64,000 nucleotides of DNA from JAYUJH01 sp043765375. GTDB lineage: Bacteria > Pseudomonadota > Alphaproteobacteria > Rickettsiales > UBA998. How positions within the stretch are numbered: position 1 is the stretch's first letter; each line of letters opens with the position of its first letter. Below, piece by piece: positions 16,003 through 25,541 of the stretch. The DNA lies in assembly GCA_043765375.1 (NCBI GenBank), contig JAYUJH010000028.1, positions 1-64,000 of the forward strand, given 5' to 3'. Under the pieces are notes generated by a model. The model did not search any database. It was not told the DNA's origin and saw only the letters and a list, made by a program, of their open reading frames with translations. Both the position numbers and the translations under genes were made by a program.

Positions 16003-17130
16003 ATGAAAAAACTATTACTCGGAACAACTGGGCTAGTGGCTGCTGCTGCTATGTTCGCAAGTGCAGCTAATGCACAAACTCCGAAAGTAACTATTGGTGG
16101 ATTTGCTAACTTTGAAGCTGGCGGAACTAGTGACGATTTAGATAAAGGTCAACGTACACAAGGGTTCCGTAATGATACGGAGTTGTCATTCCGTGTTGAC
16201 GGTAAAATGGATAACAGAGATCTAGGATATGGTGCTGTTGTTGATATGGAAGCTGATGTTAGCGGTGACGTTAATAATCAAGGTCTAAATGCAGCTCGCA
16301 CTTACGTTTATTTGGACGGAATGTGGGGACGCTTTGAACTAGGTTCAAATCAAGGTGCATCATCAACTATGCGTGTTGATGCCTCAACTTTGGCTGCTGC
16401 AAGCGGTGGTATTGATGGCTCATGGGTGTTCTTTGCTAACCCAACAGGACAATCTTTTATCACAACTCCAGGTTTGCCAACTGAGCACGGTTCTTTGACT
16501 TCATTGAATGATGAAAGCCAATCAAACGCAAACAAAATCACTTATTATTCTCCACGTTACCAAGGATTCCAAGTTGGCGTTGGCTATCAGCCAGATCAAA
16601 CAGATCGTGGACAAATCGTAAGTCGCAACAAAAATAATGCTGGACAATCTGGTAACATTTTTGATGCTGGTTTGAACTATGAAAACCAATTTGGTGATTT
16701 CTCAGTAGCAGCTGCTGCAACTGGTCAAATGGGTTCAGGCGAAACTAACGCAACCCAAGATTTAGCAGCATATAATGTTGGTGGATTGGTTGGTTATATG
16801 GGCTTCAAACTAGCAGCATCATATGCTGATTGGTCTGATAGCAACAGCTTGAACAATAACGCCGATGGCAGCTATTGGACAGTTGGTGCAGGATATGATT
16901 ACGGTGCGTTTGGTTCATCTGTAACATATTTGAAGAGCGAATATAAAGGAACGGCTAGAGCTGCTAATAATAAGTTTGATAACATTGTTGCAAGTGTTGA
17001 CTATAAACTTGCTCCAGGTTTAACTCCTTATGCAGAATATAGCGTTTATAACTTTGATGCTGCTGGTCACGTTCGTGGACAAAACAATAATGGACAAGTA
17101 TTCTTGATTGGAACACAATTAGCGTTTTAA
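16003..17130 (+). CDS. Major outer-membrane porin
   Basis: A beta-barrel porin of the alphaproteobacterial type. A signal peptide ends ASAANAQ, then TPKVTIGGFANFEAGG opens the barrel. The chain is rich in Gly, Asn and aromatic residues with alternating strands (GYGAVVDMEADVSG, RTYVYLDGMWGRFELGS) and ends in Phe (GTQLAF), as needed for BAM-dependent insertion. I prefer the ATG at 16003 with AGGA 8 nt upstream; 15994 would add MKI. Strong promoter and terminator signals suggest an abundant product. Confidence 0.9.
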   Translation: MKKLLLGTTGLVAAAAMFASAANAQTPKVTIGGFANFEAGGTSDDLDKGQRTQGFRNDTELSFRVDGKMDNRDLGYGAVVDMEADVSGDVNNQGLNAARTYVYLDGMWGRFELGSNQGASSTMRVDASTLAAASGGIDGSWVFFANPTGQSFITTPGLPTEHGSLTSLNDESQSNANKITYYSPRYQGFQVGVGYQPDQTDRGQIVSRNKNNAGQSGNIFDAGLNYENQFGDFSVAAAATGQMGSGETNATQDLAAYNVGGLVGYMGFKLAASYADWSDSNSLNNNADGSYWTVGAGYDYGAFGSSVTYLKSEYKGTARAANNKFDNIVASVDYKLAPGLTPYAEYSVYNFDAAGHVRGQNNNGQVFLIGTQLAF

Positions 17131-17153
17131 TTTTAGGAACTATTTGTTAGAGA

Positions 17154-17181
17154 AAAGGGGGCTTTTGAGCCTCCTTTTTTT
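17154..17181 (+). terminator. Intrinsic terminator of porin gene
   Basis: AGGGGGCT / AGCCTCCT stem with a TTTG loop followed by seven T residues, 24 nt after the porin stop. Confidence 0.9.
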
Positions 17182-17209
17182 GTGAAAGCGGTTTTTATGA
17201 GGAGGCGAT

Positions 17210-18247
17210 ATGAAAAAACATGCAGTGGCAATTTTAGGGGCGAGCGGTTATACTGGTGCAGAACTGATACGTTCATTATTATGTCACCCAAATATTGAGA
17301 TAAAATCACTCGCCGCATATAGCCAAGCAGGGCTTGCGATGGAGCAAATATTCCCGCATTTAGCATACGCTATTTTGCCTCAAGTTACCCATATTGATGC
17401 GGTTAATTATGATGAGATTGAGTTAGTATTTTGTTGTTTGCCTCATGCGGCTTCACAAAAAATCATAGCTAATTTGCCAAAACATTTGCGTATCATTGAT
17501 TTATCGGCGGATTTCCGCTTGCGTGACATTGCCGAATATGAGAAATATTATGGCGCAACTCACCAAGCAACCGAATTGCAAGATATCGCTGTTTATGGTT
17601 TAAGCGAGCATTATCGTACAGAAATTGCTGATGCGAAATTGGTAGCCAACCCCGGTTGTTACCCCACTTGCACGCTTTTGCCTCTAATTCCATTATTGCA
17701 GGCGGGCGTGATTGCCCCGCAAAACATTATTATTGATGCGAAATCAGGAGTTAGTGGCGCAGGGCGTAGTGTTTCACAGCATTTGCTTTTCAATGAAGTA
17801 GCAGAGGGTATGAGCGCATATGCGGTTAATAATCATCGTCATATTGGTGAATTGCAGCAAGAAATTAATCATTTTAATGCAACCCAAATCCCGATAACAT
17901 TTGTGCCGCATTTAATTCCGATGCGCAGGGGCATGATGGTGACTAGTTATGCGCAGCTAAAGCCTGAATATAGCATAGCCGAGGCAAGAAATATCTTACA
18001 AAATGCTTACCAAAACGAGCAATTTGTGCATATTTTGCCTGAAAATATCATGCCATCAACGCATCATGTGCGTGGTTCAAACCATTGTTGCATCAATATT
18101 ATGCAGGGGGGCGATAATCAAATTATTTTAATTTCGGTGATTGATAATTTGCAAAAAGGGTCATCAGGGCAGGCGGTGCAGAATATGAATATCATGTTGA
18201 AATTGCCTGAAAATAATGGGTTGCAACAAACTGCGTTGTTTCCATAG
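17210..18247 (+). CDS. argC: N-acetyl-gamma-glutamyl-phosphate reductase
   Basis: Third step of arginine synthesis: NADPH-dependent reduction of N-acetylglutamyl phosphate to the semialdehyde. The sequence shows the N-terminal Rossmann motif AILGASGYTGAELIRSL, the catalytic cysteine in NPGCYPT, and KSGVSGAGRS. The 345-residue length is standard for type 1 ArgC. GAGGAGG precedes the ATG by 4-5 nt. No other arg gene is nearby. Confidence 0.97.
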   Translation: MKKHAVAILGASGYTGAELIRSLLCHPNIEIKSLAAYSQAGLAMEQIFPHLAYAILPQVTHIDAVNYDEIELVFCCLPHAASQKIIANLPKHLRIIDLSADFRLRDIAEYEKYYGATHQATELQDIAVYGLSEHYRTEIADAKLVANPGCYPTCTLLPLIPLLQAGVIAPQNIIIDAKSGVSGAGRSVSQHLLFNEVAEGMSAYAVNNHRHIGELQQEINHFNATQIPITFVPHLIPMRRGMMVTSYAQLKPEYSIAEARNILQNAYQNEQFVHILPENIMPSTHHVRGSNHCCINIMQGGDNQIILISVIDNLQKGSSGQAVQNMNIMLKLPENNGLQQTALFP

Positions 18248-18318
18248 GGTTATCACGAAGGCATTATTTGCTTGAAAAACAGTGATGGAATATGCTAAAA
18301 ATATATAGGAGAAAAATA

Positions 18319-18624
18319 ATGTTTCAAGTTAAAATATATCAACCAACAAAAACTGCGATGCAATCAGGACGAGCGAAAACAAAATCGTGGAAATTGGAAT
18401 ATGAGCCACAAAATGCGTCATTTGTTGAGCCATTAATGGGGTGGATTGGTCAGATTGATACGCTCCAGCAAATTGATTTGTGGTTTGAAACCAAAGAGCA
18501 AGCGGTGAATTATGCGCATGAAAATCAGCTTACATATTATATCAAGCTACCAAAACAAAAAATTATGCAGAAAAAATCATATAGTGATAATTTTCGTTTT
18601 GATGCCGTTCGCAAAACAAGCTAA
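18319..18624 (+). CDS. NDUFS4-like complex I accessory subunit
   Basis: The 101-residue protein matches the ETC complex I subunit family (PF04800), the bacterial relative of mitochondrial NDUFS4: KIYQPTKTAMQSGRAKTKSW, PLMGWIGQIDTLQQIDLWF, then YADNF-like YSDNFRFDAVR. It stabilises NADH dehydrogenase in alphaproteobacteria and mitochondria. The ATG at 18319 has GGAG 8 nt upstream and gives the family N-terminus. An in-frame start at 18292 is less likely. The nuo operon is not in the window. Confidence 0.9.
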   Translation: MFQVKIYQPTKTAMQSGRAKTKSWKLEYEPQNASFVEPLMGWIGQIDTLQQIDLWFETKEQAVNYAHENQLTYYIKLPKQKIMQKKSYSDNFRFDAVRKTS

Positions 18625-18635
18625 TATACTATATA

Positions 18636-19622
18636 TTATTTGCGGCGAGTAACCACGAAATCCGCCAATGCGTGCAAATGGCGAGCTTTTTTCTGTTCAA
18701 ACACTTCCAAATGCGCCGATGCTTGTTTTGCCAAAATATTCGCCTGTTGACGAGCCCGTTCAATCCCCAAGGCTTGCACTAACGTGGCTTTGCCTCGTGT
18801 TTCGTCTTTGCGCACTTCTTTACCCGCCTCTTCACGAGTTCCCTCAGCATCAAGCAAATCATCGGTTATTTGGAATGCTAGCCCTAAATCATGAGCGTAA
18901 CGACGCAATGCGTTGCGCAACATTGGTGGTGCTTTGCCTAAAATCGCCCCAACTTCACATGAAACTGCGAACATCTCCCCTGTTTTTAAGCGTTGCAGGC
19001 GAATAATTTCCTCAATACTTAATTGTTTTTTCTCGGCTAACAAATCCAACATTTGCCCACCAACTAGGCCGTTTGCTCCAGCTGCTTTGGCGACAGTTCG
19101 CACTAAATCACAACATACTGCGGGGTCTGAGTGCAATTCATCGCTCGCTAAAATGCCAAAAGCTAGAGCTTGCAACGCATCACCTGCTAAAATTGCGACC
19201 GCTTCACCATATTTGACGTGGCAACTTGGTTTGCCGCGGCGCAAATCGTCATCGTCCATGGCGGGCAAATCATCATGAACGAGTGAATATGTATGAATAA
19301 ACTCAATCGCTGAGGCTGCCATTAAAGCGGAATTATTGGAAACGCCAAATAATCCTGCGCATGTGACTGTTAAGAATGGGCGCAATCTTTTGCCTCCACC
19401 AAGGGCGGAATAGCGCATTGCCTCCATTACTACTGATTCGCCACCAACGGAAGAGCCACCAATAGAGGATTTTTCAGAAGCCAAATTGCGCCCTGCTAAC
19501 GTCACCACATTGCTGGAAAATCCCTCAGGGTGTGGTAAAATCTCGTCCATAATTTGCTCAAGCTCAAAGCTCACTTCTCCCAAGGCTTGGTGCATCTCTT
19601 GAATTGCGATATTTTCTGTCAT
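18636..19622 (-). CDS. ispA: Polyprenyl (farnesyl) diphosphate synthase
   Basis: Head-to-tail condensation of isopentenyl diphosphate to farnesyl diphosphate. Both Asp-rich motifs are present: DDLPAMDDDDLRRG (first) and ITDDLLDAEG (second), together with GGGKRLRPFL. The 328 residues are about 30 longer than typical IspA because of an extra segment around residues 35-60. xseB lies directly upstream, the usual xseB-ispA arrangement (39 nt apart). dxs, often next, is absent here. Confidence 0.94.
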   Translation of the reverse strand: MTENIAIQEMHQALGEVSFELEQIMDEILPHPEGFSSNVVTLAGRNLASEKSSIGGSSVGGESVVMEAMRYSALGGGKRLRPFLTVTCAGLFGVSNNSALMAASAIEFIHTYSLVHDDLPAMDDDDLRRGKPSCHVKYGEAVAILAGDALQALAFGILASDELHSDPAVCCDLVRTVAKAAGANGLVGGQMLDLLAEKKQLSIEEIIRLQRLKTGEMFAVSCEVGAILGKAPPMLRNALRRYAHDLGLAFQITDDLLDAEGTREEAGKEVRKDETRGKATLVQALGIERARQQANILAKQASAHLEVFEQKKARHLHALADFVVTRRK

Positions 19623-19660
19623 ATAATCTATGCCTTCATGTTGATTTAAGCTATGTTAAT

Positions 19661-19897
19661 TTAAGCGTCAAATGGTTCAGTTGTGACCGCTCCATTCTCG
19701 CTGCGTATAATTTTTTCCACTTGTAATTTTGCATTATTCAGAGTTTTTTGGCAATGAGTTTTCAGCTCATTTCCCCGCATATAATTTTTGATGGAGTCGT
19801 CTAAGCTAATTTCACCAACTTCCAGCTTGCGCACGATTGCTTCAAGCTCTTTCATTGCCTGCTCAAAACTCATATCATTAATTTGTTGTAATTCCAT
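19661..19897 (-). CDS. xseB: Exodeoxyribonuclease VII small subunit
   Basis: 78 residues. MSFEQAMKELEAIVRKLEVG followed by EISLDDSIKNYMRGNELKTH is diagnostic for XseB, the helical small subunit that binds XseA in the single-strand-specific exonuclease VII. It precedes ispA on the same strand. xseA is elsewhere. Confidence 0.94.
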   Translation of the reverse strand: MELQQINDMSFEQAMKELEAIVRKLEVGEISLDDSIKNYMRGNELKTHCQKTLNNAKLQVEKIIRSENGAVTTEPFDA

Positions 19898-19933
19898 TTA
19901 TAAATACATATCAATTTTGGTGCAACATTGCAA

Positions 19934-20362
19934 CTAATTATTCAATTTAACCAAATCATCAATTTTAATATCCCGTTTTTTTGCAATTCCAGCGTTTAAT
20001 TCCAACACATATTTCGCAGGGGAGGGAGAATTAATGCGGGATAAATCTTGCGCAATTGCCGTATGAATGCCAATTATTTTGTTGTTTTCATCAATAAATA
20101 GCATATCTAAATCAATTAATGTATCTTTCATCCACATACTCAACATATGCGCTCGTGAATGAACAAATAACATACCGCTATTTTGCGCTAACTCCTTGCG
20201 AAACATTAAGCCTTGTTGCAGTTGTTGTTGCGTTTGGGCTATTTCAACATTAAAAATATGCGCATTGATGGTGATTATTTGTGCCGTTGCAACACCAGCA
20301 ATTACGCATAAAAAAAGCGCAGTTAATCCAAATAATAATTTGAAATAACCACGCTTCAGCAT
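19934..20362 (-). CDS. DUF192 family exported protein
   Basis: The 142-residue protein has an N-terminal signal or anchor (residues 8-27) and a full DUF192 domain: QQGLMFRKELAQNSGMLFVH, MWMKDTLIDLDMLFIDE, YVLELNAGIAKKRDIKIDD. The family is widespread, structurally known and functionally unassigned. A divergent paralogue is at 2684-3355. The stop of the upstream bactofilin gene lies only 4 nt before this gene, so the two are likely one operon. Confidence 0.92.
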   Translation of the reverse strand: MLKRGYFKLLFGLTALFLCVIAGVATAQIITINAHIFNVEIAQTQQQLQQGLMFRKELAQNSGMLFVHSRAHMLSMWMKDTLIDLDMLFIDENNKIIGIHTAIAQDLSRINSPSPAKYVLELNAGIAKKRDIKIDDLVKLNN

Positions 20363-20366
20363 TAAA

Positions 20367-21173
20367 TTATGCAGCTACTTTTTTGCTTTTTTCGGTGATT
20401 TCTGCTTCACCACTAATACGTATTTCACCAGTCATTTGTCCGCCACGTTCAATCTCAATTTCACCGTAGGATATTTTACCACGAACTTTTCCAGTTGAAT
20501 AAATCGTCAAGCGATTGCGCACGATTAAGTCACCTTCAAATAATCCGCTAATTTCAGCATCTTGAATCTCGGCAGTGCCTTTGAATGAACCACTTTCTGA
20601 TATTTCTACCGTATGAACATCTTTCAAAATTGCATCAACCATGCCCTCAATCACCAAACGATCACAAGTTGCAATTTCACCTTTGAGCAAAATATCATTA
20701 CCAACTGTTAATACACGCTTGTTGTTTTTTGCGGCACCAGCAGGTGATTGACGCACATCATCACTGCTTGCAGCGTTGCGGATTGCTGCGTCTGCCGCTG
20801 AGAAATTACCACCATTCATTGCGGGGCGTGGTGCAGTTGTCGCAGGGCGCATTTGTGAGCTTCCTTGCGCTGAACTAGCAGGGCGGTATCCACCAGTGGC
20901 AGGGTTGCCCATAGCTGGGGCTGCTGGAGCTCTACCAAGCGTTGCAGGATTTGCTAAAGTGGCTGTTTCACCACGATTTTGTTGATCATTATTATTTTCT
21001 GAAACCATAATTTTTAACTCCCCTAAATCTTTATCTTTTAAGCTATCATCTTTTAAGTCTTTATCTTGCGCACTTGTATCGTTCAACTGCTCTTTCTCCG
21101 AGGTTTCAGAGTTTTCACCCTTCAAATCATCATCTTTTTTGCGAAACATGTCAAAAGCCGTATTAAAAACCAT
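20367..21173 (-). CDS. Bactofilin family cytoskeletal protein
   Basis: Residues about 150-255 form the bactofilin (DUF583) beta-helix: KRVLTVGNDILLKGEIATCD, VIEGMVDAILKDVHTVEISE, GDLIVRNRLTIYSTGKVRGK, with the regular 17-20-residue spacing. The roughly 145-residue N-terminal extension is charged, then Ala/Pro/Gly-rich and disordered, longer than in compact bactofilins. Bactofilins polymerise without nucleotide and localise cell-wall or stalk enzymes. No M23 peptidase partner gene is adjacent. Confidence 0.93.
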   Translation of the reverse strand: MVFNTAFDMFRKKDDDLKGENSETSEKEQLNDTSAQDKDLKDDSLKDKDLGELKIMVSENNNDQQNRGETATLANPATLGRAPAAPAMGNPATGGYRPASSAQGSSQMRPATTAPRPAMNGGNFSAADAAIRNAASSDDVRQSPAGAAKNNKRVLTVGNDILLKGEIATCDRLVIEGMVDAILKDVHTVEISESGSFKGTAEIQDAEISGLFEGDLIVRNRLTIYSTGKVRGKISYGEIEIERGGQMTGEIRISGEAEITEKSKKVAA

Positions 21174-21286
21174 ATTGAAATATTTTGTTACATTTAATTA
21201 AATTATCTTTATTTTTTCTAAACATTTTTTTGCAATAAGTCCATCAAATAATGCGCAAATTACATAATTATTTGCAGATGCACAAA

Positions 21287-22039
21287 TTACAACATAATCG
21301 CTGAAATCTGCCTGCCATAATCCGCTTCACCCGCATGTGTGGCGCGGCGAAAACTGAAATAATACTCTTGCATTGCATAAGTATCATGTGGAAATATTTC
21401 AACATTTTTAATGCCAATATGCGCTAATTTTTCCGCTATAAATGCCTTATTATCAAATAATAATTTAGTTGATTTGGGCGAAGATATAAAAAACTTTTGC
21501 CATGATTGGTTTTTGCGAATATAATAATCGGCGAAATCCTGCTCCACCTCATAGCTACATTGCGCAATTGATGCACCAACAGCGCAATGAATGTTGGCTA
21601 TGTTCGCTCCCAATGATTGCATTGCTTCAATTGTGGCTTCAATAATTCCACCAAGCGCACCCTTCCAACCAGCATGAGCTGCGGCAATCACGCCCGCCTT
21701 TGCATCATGCAACAATATTGGTGCGCAATCAGCGGTGAGAACCCCAAGCACTAGCCTTCTCTTATTGGTTGCTAGCGCATCACCCGCAATATTAGTCATG
21801 TCAGAGGCATCATTCACCACATGACAAATATTGCTGTGAGTTTGTTTGAGGGTGAGCAAATGCGATGCTTGCACCCCAAAATGAGTTGCAATAATATGGC
21901 GATTTTGCGTAATATTTCCCACATCATCATTTGAGCCATAGCTAGCATTAAGTGACCCATAAATCCCGTCACTCACCCCACCGCCTCGCCCAAAAAACCC
22001 ATGGTTTGTTGATATATTAGGCGAGGTGAGGAACTTCAT
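21287..22039 (-). CDS. pgeF: Peptidoglycan editing factor / YfiH-family copper oxidase-like enzyme
   Basis: A 250-residue member of the YfiH/LACC1 family with the metal-site residues His in LKQTHSN, Cys in TADCAPILL and His in AAHAGWKGAL. Members act on purine nucleosides and remove mis-incorporated serine in peptidoglycan precursors. The preceding gene on this strand is the MidA-type methyltransferase, a frequent pairing in Alphaproteobacteria. Confidence 0.92.
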   Translation of the reverse strand: MKFLTSPNISTNHGFFGRGGGVSDGIYGSLNASYGSNDDVGNITQNRHIIATHFGVQASHLLTLKQTHSNICHVVNDASDMTNIAGDALATNKRRLVLGVLTADCAPILLHDAKAGVIAAAHAGWKGALGGIIEATIEAMQSLGANIANIHCAVGASIAQCSYEVEQDFADYYIRKNQSWQKFFISSPKSTKLLFDNKAFIAEKLAHIGIKNVEIFPHDTYAMQEYYFSFRRATHAGEADYGRQISAIML

Positions 22040-22072
22040 TTTAATCTAATCCCTTAGTTTATTCGTTATTAA

Positions 22073-23173
22073 TCAATTTTGGTGCGGAAAGCCCGCCATA
22101 TGGATATTTGCAACGCTACAAACACCAAGCACCTTGAATAATTCACCCATTTGTGCTTTGTCAATCAGCCGTTCATAGCCTGCAATTAATGTTTTGGCTT
22201 GTTGCTCGCTTGCATGTTCCAGCAAATCATTCAATCGCATTCCGCCCCCAATTGCGGGCAGAAAACCGCCTTGCGCCGTGATTTGTGTTTGTATTTTGTT
22301 TTCCTTAAACGAGGCTGCGAGTTCATCAAACGCCACATGAGCAGTTAAATCTGCCTCGCCTATAGCCTTGAGGGGTTGCCAAAAACCATGTTGCTTGACT
22401 GCCTGCAAACTATTTCCACGGCTTTCACCCGTATAGCCATAATCAATCACTAGCCCTGCGCCACCGAAATGCGCCATATGCGCCCCGATAGTTCCTGCAA
22501 TTTGCCTTCCTGCGGGGCATGATTCAATAATCACTTTGTCATCAGCATCAGAAGCAATATGTTTGCCACCTTTAACGAGTTTAACTCCCATAGGCTGCAT
22601 GGTGAAAGCAAGTTCATCATTTGCATCAATTGTTACCATTCGCTCCTGCAACCCTGATGGTGTTTTCACATATTGACGAATTGGCAGTGCATCAAAGAAC
22701 TCATTTGCCACCATTAACATTGGTAAATCGGGAAGTTCCTCCAAATTACTTTGCCATGAAATGCGAGGGTGATGCGCACTTAATGTTGCCCGTTGATAGC
22801 GTCGCAATAAGGAGCTTGATTCCATTAGCACAATCACGAGGGAGTCATGGAAGCCCGCCACATGACGAGTTGCCCGCAACGCATCAGCTAATAGCGTCCC
22901 CCGCCCAGGCCCTAACTCCAGCAATACCATTTCTTTTGCGCCAAGAGTTTGCCACATTGCCGCTAACCATACTCCGACTATTTCACCAAATATTTGTGAT
23001 ATTTCAGGCGCAGTGGTGAAATCACCATGTTCACCAAAGGGGTCACGAGTCATATAATAGCCATATTTCTCATGTGAGAGTGCGTATTCCATAAACTCCG
23101 CCACCGTGATTGTGCCACGTTCCGCAATGCGAGAGCGGATAATTTGTTCAAGTGGAGATACATCTATGTTCAT
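22073..23173 (-). CDS. MidA/NDUFAF7-family SAM-dependent methyltransferase
   Basis: 366 residues. The family signature includes EFMEYALSHEKYGYY, GDFTTAPEISQIFGE and the SAM-binding LELGPGRGTLL, then LVIDYGYTGESRG. The mitochondrial homologue NDUFAF7 dimethylates an arginine of complex I subunit NDUFS2 during assembly, so a role in NADH dehydrogenase biogenesis is plausible. The NDUFS4-like gene nearby fits this. lgt, often upstream, is not present. Confidence 0.92.
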   Translation of the reverse strand: MNIDVSPLEQIIRSRIAERGTITVAEFMEYALSHEKYGYYMTRDPFGEHGDFTTAPEISQIFGEIVGVWLAAMWQTLGAKEMVLLELGPGRGTLLADALRATRHVAGFHDSLVIVLMESSSLLRRYQRATLSAHHPRISWQSNLEELPDLPMLMVANEFFDALPIRQYVKTPSGLQERMVTIDANDELAFTMQPMGVKLVKGGKHIASDADDKVIIESCPAGRQIAGTIGAHMAHFGGAGLVIDYGYTGESRGNSLQAVKQHGFWQPLKAIGEADLTAHVAFDELAASFKENKIQTQITAQGGFLPAIGGGMRLNDLLEHASEQQAKTLIAGYERLIDKAQMGELFKVLGVCSVANIHMAGFPHQN

Positions 23174-23316
23174 AGTAACATTATTTAATGGATTATTTGA
23201 TATAGGTCAAAGCAAAAAATCATGAAGTTAAAATTGCAGAGCGATTTTGAGCTGAAAATGCTTAACAAATATGTAATGGAACTATGTATGCTGTAATATG
23301 TCAATAACCAGAATAT

Positions 23317-23393
<77 letters not shown>

Positions 23394-23579
23394 ACAATTA
23401 ACTTGATTAAAACCAAATCAACTATTAACTGATTTTTAAGTTGCGAATAATAATCATTTGCAAATAAAATCATGTTGACTTAACTTTTAATATTTATATC
23501 TTATATCTGATGATTATCATTATATCAAGTTATAATATATCAATTTGCATAAATAAATTATTGAGTAGGGTGACAATTA

Positions 23580-24608
23580 TTAATTGTCAATGTCAAACTC
23601 TTCTATGGCAACAGCAAAATTTATAGCCTGAGAATTTTTATAATACATTGTCGTAATCCCTATAAGATTTCCGCTTAAATCAAAAAGCCCCCCACCAGAT
23701 GATCCACTTGAAATAGGAGCTGTAGTTTGTATATAGGTGGTGCTTTCTTCATGTCTTATACCAGAAACTATACCTGTAGAAATAGTATTTTCAAGTCCAC
23801 GAGGAGAGCCTATTGCAATTACAGATTCACCGATTTTAATTTGTTGAGATGGTCTGATATTTACTTTTTCAATAAAATAAGGTAGTTTTTCATTCATCAA
23901 CTTTATGGTGCAAGCGTCACTAAGAAAACGTCCTGTGTTAATTTTTGCTGGATAAGCTTTTCCATTTTTTATTACGATATATGCAGTGTTTCCTTCAAGA
24001 ACATGACAATTTGTGACAATCAAGTTTTGAGCTATTGCAACTCCAGAGCCTTGAGTAAGACTTTTACTTTGCAAAAAATTTTCAAAATTATTTGATGCAA
24101 GAACAACAACGACTTTATTAGTTAGATTTTCATATAAATCAGAATAATTCATAATGGATAAGCTTGTTGAATCAATAATATCCCTTTGTTGCCTATCATC
24201 TAAATGCTGCGGTTTTTCCTCATTTTTGCTTTGATATTTCAGTTGTGAAGTTTGCACATAGGCAGATAAATATCCTATTCTTTTTGTATATAATGACTTT
24301 AGACATTGTGAATATTTAGGTTGATTTTCCGTGCATTCATACATTCTTTGTTTAAGCCACGTTCTTTGATTGCTTAAAATAACATCTTTAATTAGGGGTG
24401 AAATATCTAATTCTCTAATCTTAAAATATAATTCTGACATTTGCTCATCTAAAACAGACAAATCATCGTTCCCGCATATTGTTTTTTCCAGTAGATTAGA
24501 GGCTTTTTTACAATCATAGCTAGCTGCAAATACATTTTTGGGTGTGCTATGAAGGATTATTAGTGCGGCAGCACTTAATAAGAAAAATTGTTTTGTTATC
24601 TTAATCAT
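23580..24608 (-). CDS. LprI-like domain fused to trypsin-type serine protease
   Basis: A 342-residue exported protein. A signal peptide (residues 1-28, ending FAAS) leads into a Cys-rich LprI-like domain (YDCKKASNLLEKTICGNDDL; QRTWLKQRMYECTEN; CLKSLYTKRIGYL). A chymotrypsin-fold domain follows with the triad His (TNCHVLEG), Asp (SDACTIKL) and Ser (SSGSSGGGLFDLSG), as in the DegP/HtrA protease core but without a PDZ domain. LprI-type domains are linked to lysozyme inhibition. Probably periplasmic; substrate unknown. AT-rich and flanked by two tRNA genes. Confidence 0.85.
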   Translation of the reverse strand: MIKITKQFFLLSAAALIILHSTPKNVFAASYDCKKASNLLEKTICGNDDLSVLDEQMSELYFKIRELDISPLIKDVILSNQRTWLKQRMYECTENQPKYSQCLKSLYTKRIGYLSAYVQTSQLKYQSKNEEKPQHLDDRQQRDIIDSTSLSIMNYSDLYENLTNKVVVVLASNNFENFLQSKSLTQGSGVAIAQNLIVTNCHVLEGNTAYIVIKNGKAYPAKINTGRFLSDACTIKLMNEKLPYFIEKVNIRPSQQIKIGESVIAIGSPRGLENTISTGIVSGIRHEESTTYIQTTAPISSGSSGGGLFDLSGNLIGITTMYYKNSQAINFAVAIEEFDIDN

Positions 24609-24847
24609 ATTATCATGTTGTATTGGCGTTATTTTCTATAAATAGTTGTGCAATTGCTGCAATATTATCATTGCCTAGCCAACTGCGACTATCATGTAAT
24701 TAAAATAGAGAGAACAGGAGAAAAATACAAGCGAAAAATATCCGTAACAATCCACACAAATCCGTCCCTAACCAATAATTATTTTGTGGGTTGATAAAAA
24801 CTATTAGAGAGAAAATTGTTACAAATCAATAAGTTGCAATGAATAAA

Positions 24848-24923
24848 TGGTGGAGGATAGGAGATTCGAACTCCTGACCTCCTGCGTGCAAAGCAGGCGC
24901 TCTACCAGCTGAGCTAATCCCCC
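24848..24923 (-). tRNA. tRNA-Ala (TGC)
   Basis: A 76-nt cloverleaf with encoded CCA. Anticodon TGC in TTTGCAC. The acceptor stem GGGGGAT/ATCCTCC contains the G3:U70 wobble that is the alanine identity element. No rRNA gene lies nearby, unlike the usual spacer location of this tRNA. Confidence 0.97.
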
Positions 24924-24942
24924 ACATTTTCTAATGAAACAT

Positions 24943-24971
24943 GTTTTGTGCTAATTTGAACAATATGTCAA
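24943..24971 (-). promoter_or_regulatory. Possible tRNA-Ala promoter
   Basis: TTGACA (24966-24971, minus strand), a 17-bp spacer and a poor -10 (CAAAAC), about 20 nt before the tRNA 5' end. The -35 is perfect; the -10 is weak, so this is tentative. Confidence 0.35.
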
Positions 24972-25150
24972 GCGAAAAAAGTGCTATAATTGTGAAACAA
25001 AGCATTTTTAACATTATTAACTTGGGTAATGCGATTATTATATGTATCACAAAATACATAATAACTTAAAATAATAGTGATTTTTGCAAAAATCGTGGTA
25101 ATTGCGATATTTGTGATGTATCATAAATCAAATAATAAAGGTGGAAGTTT

Positions 25151-25528
25151 ATGGCGGATATTAATTTTAACAAAGCAAGTTCAGCATATCAAAATAGCAA
25201 TAGCTTGCAGAGTTTTGGGCAAAGTTCTGGGCAAGCCGTGAGTGGCTCGCAAAAAAGCAATGCGATTGAAGAAATATCAGGGGTTAATTCATCAGATAAA
25301 ATTGGTTTTAAGCCTTCATTTGAGGAATTGTTAGGTGCATCGCTTGATAAAGCACGTGATGCAGGCTATAAAGGTGAGGCAATTAGTGCGCAATCTGTGG
25401 CAGGAAAAGCGGAATATCACGAGTTAATTACGGCGGTTAATAATTCAGATTTAACTTTGCGAACTGTGGTTGCCGTGAGGGATCGCATTATAAATGCGTA
25501 TCAAGATATTCTCAAAATGCCTATATAA
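25151..25528 (+). CDS. fliE: Flagellar hook-basal body protein FliE
   Basis: The C-terminal 75 residues match FliE, the rod/MS-ring junction protein: SFEELLGASLDKARDAG, SVAGKAEYHELITAVNNSDL, RTVVAVRDRIINAYQDILKM. The first 50 residues are Ser/Gln-rich. GGTGGA lies 7 nt upstream of the ATG. flgBC and fliQ, its usual neighbours, are not here. It shares a strand with the ModA-like gene 13 nt downstream. Confidence 0.92.
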   Translation: MADINFNKASSAYQNSNSLQSFGQSSGQAVSGSQKSNAIEEISGVNSSDKIGFKPSFEELLGASLDKARDAGYKGEAISAQSVAGKAEYHELITAVNNSDLTLRTVVAVRDRIINAYQDILKMPI

Positions 25529-25541
25529 TATAACATAATAA

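Noticed and set aside
24762..24800. Similarity to the reverse complement of 26540-26586 (ATCCGTCCCTA ... GGTTGAT)
   Set aside because: Only short blocks match and the second region is explained as a terminator; too weak for a repeat call.
24848..24923. tRNA-Ala as part of an rRNA operon
   Set aside because: No 16S, 23S or tRNA-Ile sequence on either side.
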